From Chara braunii (taxonomy: Eukaryota > Streptophyta > Charophyceae > Charales > Characeae): DNA of 33,080 nucleotides. The translations under genes were made by a program, and so were the position numbers. Each line of letters starts with the position of its first letter. Positions within the stretch are counted from its first letter, which is position 1. The stretch covers positions 5,228,911 to 5,261,990 of the forward strand of contig BFEA01000012.1 of assembly GCA_003427395.1 (NCBI GenBank). The letters run 5' to 3'. Shown one piece after another: positions 9,381 to 19,380 of the stretch. A model generated the notes under the pieces. The model was given only the letters and a program-made list of their open reading frames with translations, made no database searches and was not told the DNA's origin.

Positions 9381-10253
9381 TTAGGATAGTATGTTCCTTT
9401 TGGTTGGCATTAGAACTGGTGGTAGCTGTGTTTTCTTTTTTTCCGGCTAATATGTCATCCAAATTTTTCTCATTTTCTATCTATTGCGGCAGTCGGATGC
9501 CTCGGGAGGCCACGATTGTGCCCATGGCTCGGAGTGGGGGGTTCCCTTTGGTCTTATTTTGATGCTATCGGCTTTTTTCGCTCAGCCATTGATTTTATGT
9601 TTCTGTATTTAGTCGACTATTGGGGTACATTCGACACTCGGCCGTTGTTGCTCAGGTCCCGAGGACTGACGTTACGACCTACGGACTTGGGCGTAGGGCC
9701 GACATGCGAACGGTTACAGTGGCTTCTACCGGGTTCTTGAGCAGATTTATACTCCTGCGATGTTCGGACTCACCCTCTCAGGGTACTCGGGCACGATGTT
9801 GGACGGTTGCTGATTCCAGCGCAAGCATCGCTGTCGTTCCGTGATCAGAGTTCGGGATGATGGGGCTTGGAGATCGTACAAGCCATCACGTACGCGCTTG
9901 ACACCCTGTCACTGAGAAGCAGGTTGCTGCATCGTTCATAGCTCGTTGTGGTTACTCTGTCTCTTCGCTCAGCGGAGGTCGACACGCAATTGGCTGTGAT
10001 TTTTTCGCTGTGTATTTTCTGTGTGTTTTTTTGTGCCCATGTTTGTCGTTGTGGTGCAGATCTGAATAAAGGTTCACGTCACGAATTACGGTGGCTTCTT
10101 TCTCTCTTCATCGGTCGTATCGGAGCTTACATTTCGATTGGGCATCCTGGTTGTAACATCCTTCCAGGGGGGCACTATGGCGCAGATCCACCGTGAGGTG
10201 TTTTATGACAAACGGCTGGTCGGGCCTTTCGCTAGATTAGGTGTTGGATAGAT

Positions 10254-10261
10254 TATATAAA
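10254..10261 (+). promoter_or_regulatory. TATA box in right pseudo-LTR
   Basis: TATATAAA lies at the same distance from the ribozyme as in the left copy. Transcription from here would run out into satellite array B. Confidence 0.4.
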
Positions 10262-10315
10262 GAGGCAAGGCAGATGGTATGGCCTCGTGGTTTTGGAGAG
10301 AGTTCTCGGATCATT

Positions 10316-10360
10316 CCTCCTGATGAGTCCATTGGCGCGGATAGACGAAACGCGTCGAGG
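10316..10360 (+). ncRNA. Hammerhead ribozyme, right copy (core intact)
   Basis: Stem I CCTC (10316-10319) pairs with GAGG (10357-10360). Core CTGATGA (10320-10326) and GAAA (10347-10350) match consensus exactly. Stem II is GTCCAT/ATAGAC (10327-10332 with 10341-10346), with one C-A mismatch. Stem III is the palindrome ACGCGT (10350-10355). Cleavage is expected after GTC, at 10356. It should be active, perhaps weakened by the stem II mismatch. Self-cleavage here would set the 3' end of an element RNA. Confidence 0.92.
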
Positions 10361-10521
10361 TAGGCCTGGTATTGGTGGTTTTTCAGTTGTATCCAGGTGT
10401 TCATTTTCATGTTTCTGAGAATATTGCTCTCATCTTGCGTGCGTGGCGATTGGCATGTTATTGGTATATCCATTTATATCGTCCTCATGCTTTTCCTGTC
10501 TATGTCGGACAATTCTCATTT

Positions 10522-12410
10522 ATAATGTTTTATATATAGAAAATAAACTAAGTAGAACACCGAAATCGTGAAGTGAGTTTTCGGTACCGAAACGTGAAAA
10601 CGCATCGGGATATAATATTCCATATGTAGAAAATAAACCAAGTAAAACACCGAAATCCCGAAGTGCGTTTTCGGTACCGAAACACGGAAATTGCATCGGA
10701 ATATAATATTTCATATGTAGAAAATAAACTAAGTAAAACACCAAAATCTCGAAGTGCATTTTCGGTACTGAAACACCGAAAGCGCATCGGGATATAATGT
10801 TTCATATGTAGAAAATAAACTAAGTAAAACATCGAAATCCCGAATTGCATTTTTGGTACTGAAACACCAAAAGCGCATCGGGATATAATGTCTTGTATGT
10901 AGAAAATAAACTAAGTAAGACACCGAAATCCCGAAGTGTGTTTTCGGTACTGAAACACCGAAAGCGCATCGGGGTGTAATGTCTCATATGTAGAAAATAA
11001 ACTAAGTAAAACACAAAAATCCCGAAGTACATTTTCGGTACAGAAACACCGAAAGCGCATCGGGATATAATGTCTTATATATAGAAAATAGACTAAGTAA
11101 AACACTGAAATCCCGAAGTGCATTTTCAATACCGAAACACAGAAAGCGCATTGGGATATAATGTTCCATATGTAGAAAATAAACTAGTAAGTAAAACACT
11201 GAAATCCCGAAGTGTGTTTTCTGTATTGAAACGACGAAAACCGCATCAAGATATAATGTTACATATGTAGAAAATAAACTAAGTAAAACACTGAAATCCC
11301 GAAGTGCGTTTTCTGTACTGAAACGCCGAAAAGCACATCGGGATATAATATTCCATACGTAGAAAATAAACTAAGCAAAACAATGAAATCTTGAAGTGTG
11401 TTTTCTGTACCGAAACACCAAAAAAGCATCGGGATATAATGTCTTATATGTAGAAAATAGAATAAGTAAAACACCGAAATCCCGAAGTGCATTTTCGGTA
11501 CCGAAACACCAAAAGCACATCGAGATATTGTGTCTTATATGTAGAAAATAAACTAAGTAAAACACCGAAATTCCGAAGTGAATTTTCGGTAACGAAACAC
11601 CGAAAAAGCATTGGGATATAATGTTTCATATGTAGAAAATAAACTAAGTAAAACACCAAAATTTCGAAGTGCGTTTTCGGTACCGAAACACGGAAAACGC
11701 ATNACACGGAAAACGCATCGGGATATAATATCTTATATGTAGAAAATGGCATTGGGATATAATGTTTCATATGTAGAAAATAAACTAAGTAAAACACCGA
11801 AATTTCGGAGTGCGTTTTTGGTACCGAAACACGGAAAGCGCATCGGGATATAATATCTTATATGTAAAAAATAAACTAAGTAAAACACCGATATCCTAAA
11901 GTGCATTTTCGGTACCGAAACACCGAAAGTGCATTGGGATGTAATATTCTATATGTAGAAAATAGACTAAGTAAAACACTGAAATCCCGAAGTGCGTTTT
12001 TGGTACCAAAACACCGAAAGTTTATTGGGATAGATTTTTTTACATGTAGAAAATAAACAAAGTAAAATACGAAAATCCCGAAGTGCATTTTCGGAACCGA
12101 AACACCGAAAGCACATTGGGATATAATGTTCCATATGTAGAAAATAAACTAAGTAAAACATCGAAATCCCGAAGTGCGTTTTCAGTACCAAAATGACGAA
12201 ACGCTCATCGGGAGGTAATTTCTATACGTAAAAAATAAACTAAGTAAAACACTGAAATCCTCAAGTGAATTTTCTGTACTGAAACACCGAAAGCGGTACT
12301 GAAACACCGGAAGCGCATTAGGATATAATGTCTTGTATGTAGAAAATAAGCTAAGTAAAACACTGAAAACCCGAAACGCGTTTTTGGTACCGAAGCATCG
12401 AAAGCGCATT
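10522..12410. repeat. 91-bp satellite array B, about 21 units
   Basis: Continuation of array A on the other side of the PLE, in the same orientation and phase. It contains a single ambiguous base at 11703 inside a duplicated half-unit, a truncated unit near 11750, and near 12280-12320 an irregular unit with a doubled GGTACTGAAACACCGAAAG-type segment that also occurs in array C. Some minus-strand frames are long only because of the repeat. Confidence 0.95.
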
Positions 12411-12639
12411 GAGATCTAACTTGGAAAACACATCATGGGATATAATGTTTCAAATTCACTAACTATAATACCACAACCACACTTTGGTGTTTACAAAGAC
12501 CGAAGATATAAAGCTATACTTTTCTTCGGCATACCTTGAAACATCTTTCGTCAATTTATTTTACCGAATTCGACAACCTTTCGCTAGCAAGCTTCGTTGC
12601 TCCATTCGCTGAATTTCTGGGATCCATTGACCACGAGTG
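12411..12639. repeat. End module, copy 1
   Basis: This unique 229-bp sequence starts GAGATCTAACTTGGAAAAC and ends CATTGACCACGAGTG. It is about 90% identical to 14445-14674 and is recognisable inverted at 29435-29560. All three copies end at the same base, which suggests a transposon terminus. Confidence 0.85.
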
Positions 12640-13160
12640 AACAAGCAATGAGGGAAGGGGAGAATGAGGTTTCGATAGAGGAAGAAAAAGCAGTGAAAAT
12701 AAAAAAGATAGTTTAAACAACCGCACAATCCACAAGATAACCTTCTTGGGCGAAAAGGGTAAAAGATACTCTACAAGATAAAACATTAACTACTACAAGA
12801 CCATCGGCTAACATGCAAAGTTGTCGAAGATTTGAAAGTTCCCTTGCGAAAACTCTTTTCTGCTCGTTTCTACTTCCCGACCTCGTTTCTTCTTCCATGT
12901 GAACATAAAGTGATTGATCAGGGAGAGAGGAAGACATTGGTTAAGTCTTATCTGACAGATAAAAATTACCTCAAAGAGATGCGATCGATACAAACATGCT
13001 AGTAATTGGATGTTTTACGATGGAAATACACGCAAATCCACCAATCATAAAATCAAGTGGATCCGTAAATGACCATAAGGAATGGAGGATAGTCTAGAGG
13101 TAGTGCAAAAGTTTTTCCTAATTAAATTAGTCTTATCCATACAGTTTACAGTCAACCTAT
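12640..13160. other. AT-rich stretch, nothing recognised
   Basis: Contains short minus-strand frames with no family features. The first part extends from the end module. I see no promoter, RNA gene or repeat that I can defend. Confidence 0.4.
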
Positions 13161-13477
13161 TTGATCAAGATAAAATTAGAATGGATGGCTAGAAGCATCT
13201 TCACTGGGACAGATCGAAAGTTTGTCTTTACCCATGGTTGCCAAAAAATACCAGTCGAGAAGAAAGATGGGATCAACTTACAAAAAAGTTTTACTGGATT
13301 GAACGATGACAAAAACCGATTGAAGTACACACTGCATCCACTCAGGATTTCAGACAAAAGTGTAAGATTGTTGATTTCATTGATCCGTTGCGTACCTATT
13401 TGGCAAAAAGGGATGACTATGCAATGGTGACCTTATATGAAGTTAGATCTTCCCAAGGACCAACCTTTGTGTCTTGA
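13161..13477 (+). pseudogene. Decayed coding fragment, unrecognised
   Basis: A frame from 13161 reads about 70 residues of protein-like sequence (for example TGTDRKFVFTHGCQKIPVEK). Near 13350 the protein-like sequence moves to another frame (IVDFIDPLRTYLAKRDDYAM) and ends at TGA 13475. The change of frame with sensible composition on both sides suggests a frameshifted gene remnant. I do not recognise the family. It lies between two copies of the end module and may be cargo of a duplicated element. Confidence 0.35.
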
Positions 13478-13626
13478 CAACATCATCCCCTTCAAAATGG
13501 AGGCATCCCATGGTGCTTTAAGTGTTGGGCGTAAGACCATCTGAGCACAGTTGGATGTCTGCAGCACCCACATCAAGTTACTCACCCAGAGGGTAAACTG
13601 GAAATAGACCCTCATCGATATGAGCG

Positions 13627-14010
13627 ATGATTACCAGCAATACGGGGGTCTGTGGATGGGTGTACATTGATGAAATGACTCACAATGGTCTGCCTTGTGG
13701 CTGGACATGGGACGACAGCGATGATGCCCGCAACTCTTTTAGGCTCCCTGTTGATTGGAAGCCACCTCAACAATCACCTGGAGTTCGACCAAACGAGGGC
13801 TCAACGCTCATGAAACCAAAAGAGTTTGCAACTGTTCGTATGCGATTTGCATCACCAACGGGGGCAGGGTTGAGAACTCAGTCAAGAAGAAAAATCTTAG
13901 TGGGGCACAAAGAACACAACAAGGTGGTCCACATAGTGGACCAAAAACAGGTTCTTATCTTCCAGCAGGGAGCATGTCTAAGCACAAAGGTACAAGGGAC
14001 AGGAGGTTAA
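13627..14010 (+). CDS. Unrecognised 127-codon frame between satellite arrays
   Basis: The frame begins MITSNTGVCGWVYIDEM and is rich in Trp and Asp early on (CGWTWDDSDDARNSF), then Pro-rich (WKPPQQSPGVRPNEG), then basic. Composition in the first 80 residues looks protein-like, the rest less so. No domain is recognised. It stops about 30 bp before array C and may belong to the same decayed gene as 13161-13477. It could also be chance. Confidence 0.3.
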   Translation: MITSNTGVCGWVYIDEMTHNGLPCGWTWDDSDDARNSFRLPVDWKPPQQSPGVRPNEGSTLMKPKEFATVRMRFASPTGAGLRTQSRRKILVGHKEHNKVVHIVDQKQVLIFQQGACLSTKVQGTGG

Positions 14011-14037
14011 CGAAGGAAGCATTCAAAACCAAGCAGA

Positions 14038-14444
14038 TACAGAAACACCGAAAGCGCATCGGGATATAATGCTTCGTGTATAGAAAATAAATTAAGTAAA
14101 ACACCGAAATCTCGAAATGCGTTTTTGGTACAGAAACACCAAAAGCGCATCGAGATATAATGTTTCATATATAGAAAATTAACTAAGTAAATCACCGAAA
14201 TCCCGAAGTGCATTTTCAGTACCGAAACACCGAAAGCGCATCGTGATATAATGTTCCATATGTAGAAAATAAACTAAGTAAAACACCTAAATCCCGAAGT
14301 GCATTTTTTGTACTGAAACACCGAAAACGGTACTGAAACACCGAAACCACATGGGGATATAATGTCTTATATGTAGAAAATAAACTAAGTAAAACACCGA
14401 AATCCGGAAGCGGGTTTTTTGTACCGAAACACCGAAAGCGCATC
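14038..14444. repeat. 91-bp satellite array C, about 4.5 units
   Basis: Same family and orientation as arrays A and B. It starts mid-unit at GAAACACCGAAAGCGCATCG. It contains the same rearranged unit as 12280-12320 (doubled ACTGAAACACCGAAA), so arrays B and C share a recent common ancestor and are not independent amplifications. Confidence 0.95.
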
Positions 14445-14674
14445 GGGATCTAACTTGGAAAACACATCATGGGATATAATGTTCCAAATTGACTAACTAT
14501 AATACCACAACCACACTTTGGTGTTTACAAAGACCGAAGATATATAGCTATACTTTTCTTCGGCATACGTTGAGACATCTTTCGCCAATTTATTTTACTG
14601 AATTCGGTAACCTTTCGCTAACAAGCTTCGTTGCTCCATTCGCCGAATTTTCTGGGGTCCATTGACCACGAGTG
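14445..14674. repeat. End module, copy 2
   Basis: Parallel to 12411-12639 at a shift of about 2,035 bp, ending at the same GACCACGAGTG. The sequence after it (TGTTTCCCG) differs from that after copy 1. Confidence 0.85.
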
Positions 14675-14747
14675 TGTTTCCCGTAAAAGTACATTTGGCT
14701 AGAGGGGGGGGGTAATTGGGCGCCGAAGCACGATTTCCTGTCCTGCA

Positions 14748-14775
14748 TACACACACACACACACACACACACACA
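14748..14775. repeat. (AC)n microsatellite at the gap edge
   Basis: 14 dinucleotides run straight into the run of N, so the true length is unknown. Confidence 0.95.
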
Positions 14776-15003
14776 NNNNNNNNNNNNNNNNNNNNNNNNN
14801 NNNNNNNNNNNNNNNNNNNNNNNNNNNNNNNNNNNNNNNNNNNNNNNNNNNNNNNNNNNNNNNNNNNNNNNNNNNNNNNNNNNNNNNNNNNNNNNNNNNN
14901 NNNNNNNNNNNNNNNNNNNNNNNNNNNNNNNNNNNNNNNNNNNNNNNNNNNNNNNNNNNNNNNNNNNNNNNNNNNNNNNNNNNNNNNNNNNNNNNNNNNN
15001 NNN
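14776..15003. other. Assembly gap, 228 N
   Basis: Flanked by (AC)n on the left and a long A run with GA repeats on the right. Low complexity on both sides probably caused the gap, and its length may be only an estimate. Frames drawn across it are meaningless. Confidence 0.99.
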
Positions 15004-15869
15004 AAAAAAAAAAAAAAGAGAGAGAGAAGAAAAAAAAAATGCTAAGTTTTTTTTTAAAATGCATTAGACCAGCTACACTTGCACGAGCTTGCAAACTTCA
15101 AAGGAGGTGTGTTGTACACTACGGTATGAAGGGTGGGTCAGACAGTGTTGTGGGTAGCGGCACTCTCGGTATTCTATCATTGTTGTTACATGGCACTGCA
15201 TTCAGATATGGGCCATGGGTCCGTGAGTTAGTCAGACAGTGTCCAAATAAGGTGTATTTTCGGAGTTGTGCCTTCATAGTAAGTTCATACATAGTTAAGC
15301 TACTAACCATGCTCCAGCGAGTCAACCACGAAAGTTTTCCTTTCCACATGTTCGCCCTAGTGTGGCAGTATACAAACTTTGCCAGCTAGTGAGAGTGGGA
15401 GTTCAAATTTCAGAACGGATGCGCTAAGTGAGGAATTGAAGAGAGTTCGGGTGACTGTTCTGCCTGATTGAGCTTGCCCGAATGTGGAAGCGGTTTGTGT
15501 GTGTGTGAAGTCGAGTCAGGTGGATGCCCAGAGGGTGGCTAAACAAGTGAGCTAAGGCGAGTTGGGGCAAGCGAAGGGGCAAAAGTGAAGCCCCTCGAGT
15601 CGGCAGTTGGGTTGTGAGGAGGTGTAAGAGGGTGGTAAGCTAGGTGCCGATACCAAAGGGTCTATAGTGAGGAGACTCCCCGCCGACAGCGTCAATGATT
15701 TTGTACCTCATTTTAACTTATTTTCCCCAAAGTATTTTTCCCTAAACCGTGAGCAGTTGACTTTTATCTTGAATGTCATTATCCACTGCTGTTATTTTTA
15801 TCCAAAGTTGGTGTCTTTCCATGTGAGAGGTTTTGGGGAAGTGGGAAGACATATTCGCTCTTCACAGGC
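15004..15869. other. No recognised gene
   Basis: A 116-codon frame (15039-15389) starts in the homopolymer beside the gap and has no domain I know. The G-rich remainder to 15660 has no open frame of note. Confidence 0.4.
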
Positions 15870-15926
15870 GGGGGGGGGGGGGGGGGGGGGAATAGGGGGG
15901 GGGAAAAAGGGGGGGGGGGGCGGGGG
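15870..15926 (+). repeat. G-tract cluster with G-quadruplex potential
   Basis: A run of 21 G (15870-15890), then nine G (15895-15903), twelve G (15909-15920) and five G (15922-15926), separated by AATA, AAAAA and C. Several alternative four-tract quadruplexes could form on the plus strand. Exact run lengths may be affected by sequencing error. Confidence 0.8.
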
Positions 15927-16696
15927 ATATTATACAAGCGTTGCCATTAGGGAAGCAGGATGAATAAGGGGGGTGTAGCTGAATGTGGTACAGAAAAGCA
16001 GGAGAACGATTTATACTTCGATGTACATTCATCAACCCTCCAGTTATTCCACTTTAGCTGAGAATTTTGGATGTTGCTCATGACCTTCCAAAGGCCAAAT
16101 CAATATTTATTGTTAATTTCTCCTATTTTTTATATTATTGCAGAGTCTGAGAATGTGGATTTTTTCTTGGTCAGATGTATGCATTTCCTCACCCGATCTC
16201 ATGCTTCTTTTGCTGTGGCGTGCAAAACGTATGTCGTTTGTTCCTTGGTTTATGGAAAGCCTAAAATATGTTGACCGCATTCACAGGAGCAGCGTGCTTT
16301 CCGGATCAGCATCAACATTTTGAGCCTTGAGATATGAAACATGTTTATCTCGTAGGCTCCATGTTGGCTCGTAGTCCACGTGAGACCCAAGAAGCAACAA
16401 CTCGATATTTTAGGGGAACTAAGATTTCGTCAGTGTTGTCTAGGCCGCATCCCACCATCTCTAGATCCGAGACACCATACGGCAGACCAGAAGACCATAT
16501 TCTGGTGTGGCCTTGGCCACGCAACAAAAAAAATCCCACGAGAAATGAAAGTTAAAAAAATATTTCATAAAAAAAAAAACCTTCATATTTATAAATTATC
16601 ATTCCAATGTTCGGCCAATTCTAAAATTTTCAGTTTTATTTGATAAGTTCCCGTCTAAATATGAGTTTTCCCTTCCAACTACATCTATTTGTTCAA
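15927..16696. other. No recognised gene
   Basis: Short plus-strand frames (16071-16274, 16334-16555) have no family features. Composition becomes AT-rich toward the right. Confidence 0.4.
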
Positions 16697-16985
16697 GATG
16701 GAATGAAAGTCTGGATGAGTTTATAATTTTTTTTAATTAAGTTTTCATTCTACTAGAATAAATATCTTCAAATTTAGATTGGATTAACATATTTACGACC
16801 AGAAATCCTTACTTAGAATGAAAGTCCAATTAAAATATTTCATGAACTCATTAAGGTTTTCATTCCATGTCTAGCATGCAGTTCAAATAAGAAGAGATAC
16901 CCTATTCTTGGAATGAAAGTTCGCAAGTAAGATGAAAATTTTTAAAATTGGAATGACATTTTTTAAGATGGAATGAAAATTTAAA
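16697..16985. repeat. Dispersed GGAATGAAAGT motif cluster
   Basis: GGAATGAAAGT or close variants lie at about 16700, 16814, 16910, 16950 and 16970. Reverse-strand variants (TTTCATTC) lie at about 16743 and 16856. The DNA between them is AT-rich and not alignable by eye, so this is a spaced motif cluster and not a clean tandem repeat. Confidence 0.5.
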
Positions 16986-17798
16986 ATTTAGATTGTAATT
17001 TTATATAGGATGATTATTTAATTCTAGGAATTTTTTTCGTTGGCACATTGAAAGGTTATGCCACAATAGCAACAGATGGGTGAAAGTTGTCATTTTTGCT
17101 ATAGATCGATTTTTGACACAATCCAATCTGGAGTGGTTAAACAACGATACAAAATCTATCACTACAAGGCTATGTGTGTTGTAAGCATTATGCATGGATA
17201 CAGTATCCCTTTGGGACCAGAGAGATCTTGTACTTGCAGGATGAAGTCTCATTTCCACCTACGGATTCTCGTATTTTTAGATTGCAAAAACAATTGTTGA
17301 AGTTGTTTTAGGTAAATTGCGGAACTGGACCCCGAAGTTAGTTGTCCATTTTCCAGTTGAGTCCTTGACAATTTTTACAATGAAAGAATTCATATTTTTA
17401 TTAGTTGCACGTTGCTGAAAATGCGACATCCTGACACAAACGATGAAGCATGGTATACCACAGCTTTAGAGTTGCAAATTATGATTGTTTTTGACCCTTA
17501 CACCTTCAAGTTAAAAAACTATATCAGTATAAATTCTTAGCGGATGGGAAGTGAACGCTCTCATGGTGAATACCACAAACATTAACTTTTCGTCGGAGCG
17601 ATCGCAACAGTAGGTCATTTTTTGTTTTTGAAAGCTTTATAGTTTAGTTGGTAAAACTTTTTGCTGACGTAACACACAAAATTATGTCATGCAAAGTCGG
17701 GTAGCTTTGTTCAATTACAATTTGTAATTACTGTGTAATATTTTTTTAACTAAGTGACATCATCATAAGATGTGAGAGTTACCATCAATGGTCGATAG
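16986..17798. other. AT-rich stretch, nothing recognised
   Basis: Frames of 74-85 codons occur on both strands without any domain. I find no repeat or RNA gene. Confidence 0.4.
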
Positions 17799-18062
17799 GT
17801 ATATTGTGGAAGGAATGAAGAATTTTCACAAGGTGAACCTGCATGGTGGGTACAAGATGTTGGACAAGTATTAGACGAACAAGATCAGTCCGAAGCAATA
17901 TCACCTTCTCTTACGCCTGATAATTCAAAAATTTTAGAAGATGTAAAGTCAATGATTGTTCAACCCTTCGATTCAAAGAGGAAAAAATTTAAAGAATCTG
18001 ATGTTATTGCTTACGTTGTCAAAAATAAATTAATCTCCACGTGGATGATTAATAAGATATAA
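17799..18062 (+). pseudogene. 87-codon ATG-less open frame, probable gene or exon fragment
   Basis: The frame opens after TAG at 17796 and ends at TAA 18060. It has no ATG near its start, so it would be missed by start-based calling. The translation looks protein-like in an AT-rich setting: GEPAWWVQDVGQVLDEQDQS early, then SKILEDVKSMIVQPFDSKRK, then DVIAYVVKNKLISTWMINKI at the end. I do not recognise the family. It may be an exon or a transposase remnant. Confidence 0.4.
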
Positions 18063-19280
18063 TTTTTTCGTTTTGTGTAATTCTCGCTCATGGGTGATAT
18101 AATAAAATGGCTTGAAAATTCATAGAATAAGGTGGAGAACACAGTTTGGGCGGTGGTGTTAAAAATTCGTTTGGGTTCAATCATTTATATTAAAACCGTC
18201 ATCAGAAGCATTATAATAGTGATCATAAAAAATCACATTTATAGTAGGGATAAAACAAAGTTAGAGTTAGTAAATTTGAAATAGACAGAAACAAAATGAT
18301 ATATTGAATATGGGTAAAAAATAAAAATAAAAAAACGAGATAATTTAAGTTGTTCTACTAATTTACCCTTTGGTATAAGAAGTGTAGAGTTAATTTTCAC
18401 ATACTAGAAGACAATTGCACAAGGAATCGAGTGGGTAACCAAATGGTGGAAAACAAAAGTTTTCGCAATTGGTAAGTTGCATTCAACATTTGAGGTATGA
18501 ATTTTCACACAAACGATGCTCGCTCTACAGATGTTGGACCTTCTAAAAGTCAGTTGCAGCGAGAGGTTAGCCAAGGGAGCAAGGAAATTTATTTTTTTAT
18601 CAAGGTGACCTCAGACCAATCAAATATAATTAATCTCGATAATATAAAGATGGTAATAAAAAAATGGACAATGATCAATTATTTATTCAAACCCTGACTT
18701 GTCGGCCCGACCAACACTTACAATGCAAGCTATTGTAATCTCGAACTTTAAGATACCTAAATATCATCACAAATGATGACATGGAAAATCAGCGTAATTC
18801 ATGCTAATAGACAAATTATCCAATTTATGAAATTGTACCCGATCCTTTCATGAGAACTGACAACATTGTCAGATTAAATAGTCTTATAAGGGTATTTGGT
18901 AGTGGTTGTGTTGGTCGCACAAAGTGCGCCTACAGCGCTAGCTAAGATAACATCGCCCTCTTTTTGTGTGACCTACACTCGAGCCGCTGGGCTCAAGGTG
19001 ATTTGGAGAAGTAAGACTAAAAAATATCACACGGTCGTGGATTCTGTGATAAACCAAAATTATATTAAAAAACATTATCCAAAGTAGTAGGACTCAGCTT
19101 GGAATATTGCAATGTAACCATAACATTTCATAACATCATTGACATTTGTTGTATAAAAGTGAACAGAATGTAAACATAACTTCCATTGGTACATAAATAT
19201 ATTTTCGAACTACGGAAATTGAGACATGTTTCATTAAACTCTAAGTGTGTATCTAACTCTTTAGAGATGGAACAATCGTA
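18063..19280. other. AT-rich stretch, nothing recognised
   Basis: A 66-codon frame (18497-18697) begins MNFHTNDARSTDVGPSKSQL and a 63-codon frame lies at 18896-19087. Neither has recognisable features. Confidence 0.4.
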
Positions 19281-19380
19281 GTGTTGAACATATGTTGAGC
19301 ATATATTGAGATATGTTGAAATGTTGTTGATGCAACGTTGAGATGATGTTGAACTTTTGTCAATCAACATTGTTCAACGT
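19281..19380. repeat. Degenerate TGTTGA repeat
   Basis: TGTTGA and ATTGA phrases recur every 8-14 bp (GTGTTGAACATATGTTGAGC and onward), ending with the reverse form CAACATTGTTCAACG. This makes the cluster partly self-complementary. Confidence 0.6.

Larger units (their letters stand above)
4125..10521 (+). mobile_element. Penelope-like retroelement with N-terminal GIY-YIG, pseudo-LTRs and hammerhead ribozymes
   Basis: This 6.4-kb element sits inside one 91-bp satellite unit. The array stops at ...GCGCAT (4121-4126) and resumes in phase at ATAATG (10522), with about five bases of the unit missing and no target-site duplication. It consists of direct repeats of 1.08 kb at both ends, a leader, a zinc-knuckle frame, a SAP-like frame and a large endonuclease/reverse-transcriptase frame on the plus strand, ending 75 bp before the right repeat. 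Long direct pseudo-LTRs with hammerhead ribozymes plus a GIY-YIG nuclease are the hallmark of Penelope-like elements. The order nuclease-then-RT is that of the permuted groups known from the green lineage, protists and invertebrates (Chlamys/Naiad type). The copy carries one frameshift and two in-frame stops in the large frame, so it is not autonomous as it stands. Confidence 0.88.
9456..10521 (+). repeat. Right pseudo-LTR of the PLE
   Basis: Direct repeat of 4124-5207. It begins 75 bp after the reverse transcriptase stop and ends at TTCTCATTT, where the satellite resumes at ATAATG. It continues 165 nt past the hammerhead cleavage site. It lacks the 16-bp duplication of the left copy. Confidence 0.92.
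1454..12639. mobile_element. CACTA-like non-autonomous element made of 91-bp satellite, with nested PLE
   Basis: The satellite array starts about 20 bp after CACTAGTGTAGCGAGGCCCC (1454-1473). It ends in a 229-bp unique module whose outer end, read on the minus strand, is CACTCGTGGTCAATGGATCC. The two ends share CACT, GTG, GG and CC in register, 11 of 20 positions. The outer module recurs with the same abrupt end at 14674 and, inverted, at 29435, which is what a transposon terminus would do. CACTA (CMC/EnSpm) elements begin with CACT[A/G/T] and often carry repeated subterminal motifs. Without the nested retroelement the element would be about 4.8 kb. The 3-bp flanks (CGA left, AAC right) do not match, so a target-site duplication is not visible, and no transposase is present. 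It could instead be a satellite locus with duplicated edges. Confidence 0.45.

Noticed and set aside
10520-12409. The same repeated peptides in array B
   Set aside because: Same artefact of the tandem repeat.
14699-15094. Open frames crossing the run of N
   Set aside because: They consist of unknown bases and low-complexity repeats.
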